Notes under the pieces: generated by a model
Databases searched by the model: none
Told to the model about the DNA's origin: nothing
Seen by the model: only the letters and a program-made list of their open reading frames with translations
Made by a program: the position numbers and the translations under genes
Shown here: piece by piece, positions 56,314 through 64,000 of the stretch
Numbering within the stretch: position 1 is the stretch's first letter
How the letters are laid out: each line of letters opens with the position of its first letter
Source: Lumbricus rubellus
Taxonomy: Eukaryota > Annelida > Clitellata > Crassiclitellata > Lumbricidae
Assembly (NCBI GenBank): GCA_945859605.1
Contig: OX243825.1
Location: forward strand, 4,680,177 to 4,744,176
Length of the DNA stretch: 64,000 nt
Direction: 5' to 3'

Positions 56314-57365
56314 CTGAAACAAAACACTAATTACAATAATTATTATTATTTTAGAACACGAATATTCCATTTGAGTTGTCAGTGATAGCGCCAACTTTAG
56401 TAGGAAGATCCATTAAATCATTGAGTGGAACCTTACAAGTTATCGATTACAGATATATTTTAGATGGAATTCATTAGTTGGCATCAGAGTGGAATCTATT
56501 CAAATAAAATCATTCATTTGACGACCTGTCAAGAAGAACATACGAAATTGTACAAAACCATTACACCAGTACACATGCAATTGTTGTACTTTCGGTTGTG
56601 TTGAGAACCCGAAAGTAGTAGTCGAACAGCCCCGTTATTAGGGTTACTTGGCGTTGGTACCATGATGAGGATAGCCACTATAGGTTGCGATTTTGTGGTC
56701 CTTCCTTATAATTATTGCTATTTAATAGATAAAGTAGAGAAAAGAGTAAATAACCTTAACTAATTTTACAGTTTCATATTAGAGGAAACCAATCAAGCGC
56801 AGTTTGTTGGAACAATTATTTGAAAAAGACGAATGATCCACCACTAGGCTTACACGACTTTAATGTTTAACGAGATGTAGAAGCTAATCAATTATTTGAG
56901 AGTTATAAACAAGCAATTTCATGAGAAGGTCTGACATTTTGGCGATAAAATTGGAAAATTGTCACGAGACTTTGATCGGATGACTATAAAAGTTATCAGA
57001 AATTTTGGCTATGAAATTAGAGAAACTGAAATCTTGGCGCCGCCACTGTTCCAAGCGCTCGTAGAATTTTGGTACTTGGTGCATATAGGCCTAATTATAA
57101 ACACAACACGGTGTCACCGTGTGTGAACTATTTAAAGTACTAATTTCTCTTTGCCGCGTCGTCGTTCAGCTGTTATGAAAATAGTTTATAATAATAAATT
57201 AATAGCTAAATTGATTATCGCTATTTTGTGCGCTCGCTGTTAAAAAAAGAAGCTGCCTCCGTGCAAAATGAGTCAATGCAATCAACTCTTGCATCTTAGG
57301 TTTTGCATGCATGGGACAAAACACAAATCGCTTCGAAGTTGAATCAAGCTTGATTATGCTTATAC

Positions 57366-57411
57366 CTGTAAGCACTATGGCTAGAAGCACCGTCAATCTA
57401 AAAGCGAACAT
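57366..57411 (-). CDS. Gene 6, signal-peptide exon
   Basis: ATG at 57411 starts MFAFRLTVLLAIVLTG and ends in phase 1 at ACAG/GTATAA. It has the same size and phase as the Ig receptor first exons, so gene 6 may have acquired its leader from that family or the reverse. Confidence 0.75.
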
Positions 57412-57552
57412 CTTCAGAGCGTTGGATCTAGCCTACGTGCCGAAACTGTCTTAGGTAAATTCGCTTAAAATCTGCGATTTCTTAATGCCTCAACTTTGCA
57501 AGACTAGACTAAGTTTCAGATACTGTACTCGATTCCCGGAAGAAACTCGTAC

Positions 57553-57559
57553 ATTTATA
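57553..57559 (-). promoter_or_regulatory. TATA box of gene 6
   Basis: TATAAAT on the minus strand, 142 bp upstream of the ATG. It would place the start of transcription about 110 nt before the ATG. Confidence 0.5.
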
Positions 57560-57807
57560 GGCTAGCTAAGCTTTCGCTAACAGACTAATTATTACTATGT
57601 CGTGATTGTCGATTTTATGGCATTATAATAAGCTTATAGTGATTTTTATGGCATTATAATATAATGATTGGCATATAATAATTATTATAAATTATGCCAA
57701 TCATCAGCATATTAGCATTATCTATCGTTGTCAGATAATGCCTGGATTTTTCAGATTAGAAAGAGCTGAACTCCGGAAATTACCCCAAATTCCGAAAGAG
57801 ACGCAAT

Positions 57808-57985
<178 letters not shown>

Positions 57986-57999
57986 AATTATATACATGT

Positions 58000-58980
58000 A
58001 TATTATAAGCTTATATCGCATAATATATAGCACCGTTTTGCGATACTGTGGGGGTCGATATGTAATATGAATCTTCCGCCTTGTGGAGCTTCGCCTATGG
58101 TGGCCTGGATGTCGTACGAAGCTTCCGGCTTGTAGTGCTTCGCCTAGGGAAGCCAACTTATGATTGTGCCGATTCGGATCCCCCGCATAGTCATTGGTCA
58201 CTCGATATGCTATTACAAATATACTCTGTCCACATAATGAATAATTTCTGTTTTAAACAATGTCATGTCAGCCTGTTGCAGGATGCAGGCATGAATTCAC
58301 GAGGTTAGGCCCATGCTGTTGATGCTGCAGCACTCTGGTCCGCAGCTTTCAGTTTTGACTGACTCGTATAATAATAAGAGTCAGTCGTAATTTTATTATA
58401 ATTTATAGGGTGACATGAAAGTTCGTTCACGGTTTTCAAAATGCGTTATCTCAGTAACGGCTTTATATTTCTTTATAATATTTGGTCGGTGTATACGTCA
58501 GTCTAATGAAAGATATTGGTACAAATGTTATTATGATCCGGTCGGTTTTCACCATTATTTATAAGAAAATGTACTATTCCTTGGGAAAACACTTTTTACT
58601 CAACGCAGCGCTCGTGAATAAGCCAGTGCCCCGCGCCTGGCTTTCGAGTTGCGTTTTATAAATTTGGAGATTAAGATTAGGCTTACAAAGTGAAGGTCCA
58701 AAATGGATTGAAATCCAGCTGCGAGGGACACTCACAGAACCAAATATTGTTGTAAAAATAAATCGAATATGGAACAAAAATTATGCTCGATGGAAAACAA
58801 AAACATCAAAATTAGCCTACACAAGCAGAAAAAGTTCGCAAGAGCAGAATTTAACTTTGGAAGCACTACATTATCATAAAATTAATTTTAAATAGCTTAA
58901 TAACGATATCTACTAAGAACTCACATGTAACTAAGTGCATCGTTTTGGATAATTAGGGTAGCATTAAGTCAACTGCATGT
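58000..58980. other. Intergenic DNA between genes 6 and 7
   Basis: No gene recognised. Small inverted TTCGCCTA / GGCTTGTAG-type blocks at 58080-58150. Confidence 0.4.
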
Positions 58981-58984
58981 AGGG

Positions 58985-59206
58985 CCTTTTTTATTCTAAC
59001 AAAAAATTGCTTGTAAACTGAAATTTCGGCATATGAAGTTGAAAGATACATATCTTTTTATCCGTTCAACCTTATATTATGAAATTTTGGAATCATATTC
59101 GTGGTCCAATTCTCTAAATATTTGGAAAATTTTAATGTGATATGTTATCAGGCATTAGAGATATATGAAAACAATTTGGCTTACTTTTTTTAAATCACGG
59201 TGTACA
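58985..59206 (-). mobile_element. Solo end of Tc1/mariner-type element
   Basis: About 220 bp nearly identical to the inverted repeat of the element at 5193-6218, ending in TTTTTTAAATCACGGTGTA. The partner end and transposase are absent. Confidence 0.85.
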
Positions 59207-59842
59207 TGTATATAGGTCCTATATTATTATATGAGTTCAAGTTATTGTTGCGCTTGGCAATCTGCGTTTCCAATCACAATCATAATACATGTAATTATAG
59301 CTACATAAAATTAATTATTGTATGTTCGTTATAAGCTTATAAGCAGAGTCACAGATGGAGAGCAGGCATGCGGGACGTCTTTAGCCTTCAACTTATCAAT
59401 TGGGATCCTTTAGGACCCATGCACAAAAACTGTTTGGTTATTATTAGGCTATAATTGTGCAGTAAATTATTACGAGTCGACGTCACATATTGAATTTATT
59501 TACCTGGCTATCATGCGTCGTATGCTGTATTTAGGATATTAGAAATTGTTAATTAAACTAGTAATTTTGTCCGTTGGGGTTTGTGCTTCAATTTTTAGTC
59601 GATGTGGAGCCTGGTTTCGGCAAACTTTGTAGTCTACTGCATGATTTGTCTACATGATTGCTAGGAATACTAGCAGTGTCATAGTAACAGAAGAACTGAC
59701 CCTAACCTAGCCTTAACTTTCTCGTTACAATAAAACTAGATGCGCAAAAATCTGAAAAAATTTCGTTTTGTTGCATGGGCTCCTTTTAGACCAAAGTTTG
59801 TGTATAGGCTAAAACGTAGCATGTATGTTAGTAGGCTGAAGG

Positions 59843-60018
59843 CTAATAACGCTTTATTACTATTACATGTATCTCTGTAATGTCTTCATTCTCATCAGAG
59901 GCGCAACAGCAAACAATGAAGATGCCTATTATTATTATTATTGCCACGGCTCCAGCAGTGCAGCCCCCGGCTATGGCGGCTGTGGAGGAACCATTATCCG
60001 CATCGGCAGTCACATTAT
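59843..60018 (-). CDS. Gene 7, transmembrane and terminal exon
   Basis: Acceptor GTTTTAG/AT, phase 1. It reads NVTADADNGSSTAAIAGGC, TAGAVAIIIIIGIFIVCCC, then ASDENEDITEIH and a tail to TAG at 59845-59843. Single hydrophobic span with CCC at the inner face and an acidic short tail. AATAAA overlaps the last codons (about 59858-59852) and could serve as a polyadenylation signal. A donor at CAT/GTAATA cannot be excluded. Confidence 0.72.
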
Positions 60019-60097
60019 CTAAAACAAAAAACAGACTGGAAAAATTACAAAGGTTGGAATAGAAAGCTTGATTCAGATTAGCATAGCGCAGATTAGA

Positions 60098-60270
60098 TGG
60101 GCATGGGCGGAGTTTATCAGGAGCTTGAGGGGGGGCTAAGTCCCCCCAAGAAGCTCCAGATTCAGCTTTTTTACCATGAAAATGGTATCTTTTTCCGGGC
60201 TTAGCCCCTCCCCACCCCCTCCCCGAGAAGGCATTAGCCCCTCCAAGAACGGACACGATGTAGATGGGGG
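60098..60270. repeat. Repeat with inverted partner at about 61370-61600
   Basis: GGGCATGGGCGGAGTTTATC and AGGAGCTTGAGGG here face CCTTGATAAACTTCGCCCAT at 61571-61594. The two copies flank the gene 7 Ig exon, probably MITE-derived. Confidence 0.6.
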
Positions 60271-60989
60271 AGGTAAATGTAAGAGCAGCAGCAAACTCCA
60301 GAACAAGACAGAGTAGATCAGGATAGAATATAACTACATTAATTTACTTAAGTTGGGAGAGAATGGGTCATGGACAGATTGCATTACGTTTGACCAAAGA
60401 CATTCGGTTTTGCACCCTAATCGGCTAAAATGGGGTATACCGACTATTGGTCATAGGACAATTCGTCGGTTACATGGTCGAATGGGCATAATTTACAAAG
60501 ATAAATTAGTCAATCATTATTATGGCCATGATAGAATATTATACATGTACATATTGAAGAGGTTAAGACACTAACATTTAATAGATAATTTATAGAACAT
60601 GTGATGTAATGTAAAATGCTTTAAGCTCTATTAAATTTCTTGAATATGGTGCCGTAGCGCGGCCGTACCGCCACAAAGGCGCCTCACAAACGGCTGACTG
60701 CATGCTGGATAAGCCTTAGCAAGCAGACAAGATTTAAGCTTTGATTCTAGAGAGTCCACTGACCAATATGATGTCCGTTGGAAGAATGTTCCAACATCGG
60801 GGACCAGCAACCGAGAATGGCCAACACGTGTGACAATTATTGTCTAGTTTCACGTGGATTCAATGTTGGGTTTGGGTTTTTAATAAATAGGCCTACTAGT
60901 GACGCGTTTAACTAATAATTATAGAAGTTATTAAGTAAAGCGTATTCTTATTGGGAAATCCAATTAACGAGCTATCTCACGGTTCTCAC

Positions 60990-61238
60990 CCGAAGTCGTG
61001 CTGTATCCCAGTTCTTTACCGCTGTTCTTCGCAACGCATCGCACTTGAATCGATGTTCCGTTTTTCAAGAACGCTACCACCTCACCGCTTGTTTCACCTG
61101 GAACATCCAACCATTCTCCATCCTTTCCCTTCCACTGCCATTGGAAACTTGGGTGGGGGTTTCCCTCTGCCGTGCAAGCGATAGCATCCCCTGGAGAAGC
61201 GAAGAGTACTGGCCATGTGGCAACGTTCCTAACCGAAT
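60990..61238 (-). CDS. Gene 7, D3-like Ig exon
   Basis: Phase-1 exon of 83 codons, with acceptor CTTTTAG/AT and donor TCGG/GTGAGA. It has SVRNVATWPVLFASPGD, IACTAEGNPHPSFQWQ (first cysteine and core tryptophan), IQVRCVAKNSG (second cysteine) and LGYSTTS at the end. Clearly the D3 type, and shorter by about nine residues. Confidence 0.86.
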
Positions 61239-61722
61239 CTAAAAGAACAGAAAATCCGATTTTCATTTAAAGCTTTTCTAACCAATGTCTTACGTAGCAC
61301 AAAACATCACGTAGAGTAGCCTAACTGGCTACGACCTTACCGAACCAACCTCCCGTTCAGAACATCATTCTACAAAGGGTGGAGTTTGGTTTCCGCTCCT
61401 GGGGGGGGGTAAAATTTGGGCTTTAGTTGAAAAAAGTTGATGACCTTTTTGTCAACCTTACTATTTTATCTGCCAAAAAGTTGTTGATCTTTTTCTGGTC
61501 ATTCTTACCATTTTCATGGTTAGATATCTGACTCTGGGCCTTCTTTGGGGAGGGGGACTTATCCCCCTAGCCCTTGATAAACTTCGCCCATGGTATCTAC
61601 GATTACAAACTTGCATTGCGTTGGTTTCTAAAGCGAATAACTATGAGCGGAATTTGGTCTCAGCTCTTGGGGGGGGGGGGGGGGGCGGGCTAAGTCATAA
61701 ATTGCCCCGTGTGGGTTTAGGT

Positions 61723-61795
61723 CAGTGATTTTCAACCGGGGTTCCGCGGAACCCAAGGGTTCCGCGGGCGTCGGCCAGGGGTTCCGCGGCAGTTT
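61723..61795. mobile_element. hAT-like element end
   Basis: CAGTGATTTTCAACCGGGGT followed by repeated GGGTTCCGCGG. One end only; the partner was not found. Lies in gene 7 intron 1. Confidence 0.6.
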
Positions 61796-62369
61796 AGTAG
61801 AAAATGTTGTGTAACCAACTACATGTAAAATCGCGAAAAGTAGTAGCAGTGCGTTGATTCTTTCACAACTTTCAGTCATTCTTTTTTATATCATTCTGTC
61901 TGCTTTTTAGATTTATCGATATTTTTGGATAACAGATCAATTTCGTAGGTGAAATGATGCATTTTTTAAAGATTGTAGGCCTATGTCTCCGAATCTGAAA
62001 TATAAAATGTTTGTCAAAGAAGGCAGGCCTACGCGAAATGACAGCTTAGGCTATAACAGGAGATAGCCTAGCACCTAATTTGCACACTTAACATATTTTC
62101 AGATCTGAAGATAGATTGTAGATCGTTGAACAACAACTCAAATATGCGGTTCATAATAATCATTATCTTTTAAATTATTGTAAAATATTACATGAAACTA
62201 TTTTGGTTTCTGCTTTTGTGAGTAAAAACTTATAGCCTATTCGAATAACATGAGTCTTACAACTTACAAGCCATTCTTCAATAGGCCTATGCGTGTTATC
62301 GCCGCCTTTTTAAAATTTAGGCCTAATAGTCGTTCTAGTTTTCACACTGCCATGACTTGAACACAGCAG

Positions 62370-62565
62370 GCCTTTTTAACGTGCAGTTGTACACAAAATG
62401 CGCAGTTCTAATTGGATTTATGCAGTTTGTAGAAGCACTTTTGTTCAGATAAAACTAGCAAAAAGGTCATTTTTCTCTGATTGGAAGTAATTTGCCATGG
62501 CGGATTGGAAAGGAAAGGAGGGGTTGTGCTGTTCTAAAAATTTCTCTAAAACAGCCCTGGAACAC
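62370..62565. mobile_element. Diverged copy of the gene 3 intron MITE
   Basis: Inverse-oriented relative of 29471-29666, with shared TTTTTAACGTGCAGTTGT, GTAGAAGCACTTTTGT and CTCTGATTGGAAGTAATTTG blocks. Confidence 0.75.
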
Positions 62566-62754
62566 AGTAATTTAATTAAGAGAAATAATAGAAAAAATTC
62601 CGTCTAAATCAACATACTGCAGATTTTAAGATAAATACAGTTGTCCTAGGAGATACTTTTAAATCACGTCCTCTGAAGTCTGAACACCTCTGTTTGATAA
62701 TCATTGCACACATAAATATTTATAGCAATGTGCTGCAATACGCCAGACAAATTT

Positions 62755-62930
62755 CTGCGATGGCAACGGCCTCTATTGTCTCTGTTATCTTTCGTAAAAT
62801 ACCTATAATTGGCATATCTACTTCATTTCTTTCTCTTCTCAAGATTGTCTTATTCGACCGGGGTTGGACTGGGAGCACTCCTGAGTAGTAACCTTGAAGG
62901 AGCGCTATATCAAATTCTCAGTAAATAAAT
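62755..62930 (+). repeat. CR1/L2-like LINE 3' end fragment
   Basis: Last codons STSFLSLLKIVLFDRGWTG and the tail CTCCTGAGTAGTAACC with GGAGCGCTATAT, as at 14100-14206. Confidence 0.85.
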
Positions 62931-63003
62931 AGATATTGTCACATTATATTAATTTTTGAATTCGGCAGAGCGTGAGTCACTTTGAGACAACAAAAACAAT
63001 TAC

Positions 63004-63049
63004 CTCCCATTACGATGGTCAGAAACACTAATGCTACAGAAGCGACCAT
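63004..63049 (-). CDS. Gene 7, signal-peptide exon
   Basis: ATG at 63049 starts MVASVALVFLTIVMG and ends in phase 1 at GGAG/GTAATT. Size and phase match the other first exons of the cluster. No TATA box seen. Confidence 0.72.
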
Positions 63050-63054
63050 CTTCA

Positions 63055-64000
63055 AAGGTGTAGCCTACAAACGTCTTGCGAACTCTGTTACAGTAGATCT
63101 GCTACTAGAAGATTCTTACAGCAAACACCTGAATTCTGGAACGCAGTATCTATCGTCTCAAATTAATAAATTTCTAGGTCTAAGGGCTGTGCCAATGCTC
63201 AATATTCATACAAGAAAGCCGGGCTTAAGGTTTTGCTGGACGGTCATGGACGGCGTCCATGTAGGCCCCTACTTATTTTCAAATCTCAAAGCACTTATTT
63301 CGCCAGTCGCCTACTTACTGAAAAGATAAGGAACGTCCATGCACCTCTTTACACTTTAAGCACTGCATGTGAGCACTACAGCCCACACAAATACGGTATG
63401 ACCGACTCTTCACGAAGTCTATAGTTCACATAAGAAAATTATTATCTCATCAATCAATCAATCAATCAATTTTCGTTTAATCAAAACTTCAGGCTGGCAG
63501 AACGCAGCATGTTACATACAACTAATTTTACAAAGGTTTTATATATAGGCCTAAGTTCAGTTTATATATGCAACATAAACAAATATTTAGCTTGAATTGG
63601 TGTGGCCACTTACACAAACCTCTTCAATATTACAGACAAACACATAAGGAATTTGCTTTCGATATCGGTGAATAGGCTCGAATGCACATCATAATTTTAT
63701 ACATAATTATTGAAAACATCGCGCCAGTCCCACAGTATTAAACCTAGCCTAGATTACTGCCAAAGCGACAAGTGCACCTGACATCATCTCTCCGTTTTTA
63801 ACATAGGCTACATGTAGGTGCAATCAGTGCAGGGCACCGACTTATGCGAGTCTCAGCTTAACTAAAAATAATATTTGTAAAAATAATCAGTAGGCCTAAG
63901 TGTAAGAAAACAAGCATTAATTCAACTAAATTCACTGACGCTGCGTCGCAACAGAGGCTGGGTACAGTGGGTAGCCTGGACCATCATTAAAGCCATGGTC
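63055..64000. other. Right edge, upstream of gene 7
   Basis: No gene recognised. A short ATCA/CAAT repeat is at about 63448-63470. Confidence 0.4.

Larger units (their letters stand above)
55922..57411 (-). other. Gene 6: two-exon gene for small Asp/Gly-rich surface protein
   Basis: Exon 1 57411-57366 encodes the signal peptide and exon 2 56313-55922 the rest, joined in phase 1, giving 145 codons. A TATA box lies at 57559-57553. The protein is signal peptide, acidic Gly/Asp/Gln repeat, two-cysteine segment, basic segment, C-terminal hydrophobic stretch. No family recognised. It sits between Ig receptor genes 5 and 7 on the same strand. Confidence 0.72.
59843..63049 (-). other. Gene 7: short Ig-domain membrane receptor (signal, one Ig, TM)
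   Basis: Exons right to left: signal 63049-63004, D3-like Ig 61238-60990, transmembrane plus stop 60018-59843. All are phase 1. About 157 residues are predicted: signal peptide, one I-set-like Ig domain, a glycine/isoleucine-rich membrane span and a roughly 20-residue tail. No D1 or D2 exon was found in the 1.8-kb first intron. It may be a stripped-down or founder member of the cluster; that is inference. Confidence 0.7.

Noticed and set aside
55922..57411. Identification of gene 6 as a 185/333 (SpTransformer) gene
   Set aside because: Two-exon layout and Gly-rich tract are similar, but there are no His-rich region or RGD and there is a C-terminal hydrophobic tail and cysteines, unlike that family.

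Overview
The window looks like AT-rich nuclear DNA from a marine invertebrate deuterostome, most likely an echinoderm. The reasons are intron-rich genes with GT-AG splice sites, many mobile elements (an RTE-like LINE, CR1/L2-like LINE ends, tRNA-derived SINEs, Tc1/mariner relics, hAT-like MITEs), long ACAT/TATG and CA microsatellites, and no bacterial features. The species call is inference; no diagnostic gene is present.

The main content is a cluster of immunoglobulin-domain membrane or secreted receptor genes, all on the minus strand and recovered here as short phase-1 exons. The standard unit is: signal-peptide exon, D1 (V-set-like, about 108 codons, four cysteines), D2 (about 105 codons, four cysteines), D3 (I-set-like, about 90 codons, two cysteines), then a transmembrane exon. 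From left to right: gene 1 (signal exon 10178-10220; D1-D2-D3-D1-D2, continuing off the left edge), gene 2 (22315 down to 18606), gene 3 (31778 down to 27316, with a possible transmembrane exon at 23.4-23.5 kb), gene 4 (42903 down to 36975, without D3), gene 5 (52261 down to 47404, the complete unit), gene 6 (57411-55922, a two-exon gene for a small Asp/Gly-rich protein with a GPI-like tail, not Ig) and gene 7 (63049-59843, signal, one D3-like Ig domain, transmembrane segment, short tail). Genes 2 and 3 are tandem duplicates. They share an intron that splits D2, and their flanks stay alignable down to about 10.95 kb and 24.85 kb respectively.

Introns and intergenic spaces are packed with repeats. 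Gene 1 intron 1 holds a nearly intact RTE-like LINE (one in-frame stop) and a Tc1/mariner relic. The 3' flank of gene 2 holds hAT-like elements, a CR1/L2-like LINE end, a roughly 450-bp TATG array and a roughly 1.1-kb, 23-bp minisatellite whose transcribed strand repeats a consensus splice donor. Three separate fold-back elements carry the same TTAGGG-like module.

Taken together, the window is a rapidly evolving tandem family of Ig receptors whose symmetric phase-1 exons permit exon shuffling and skipping. A role in recognition or immunity is inferred from architecture only. Cytoplasmic tail exons for genes 4 and 5 and definite 3' ends for genes 1-3 were not found.
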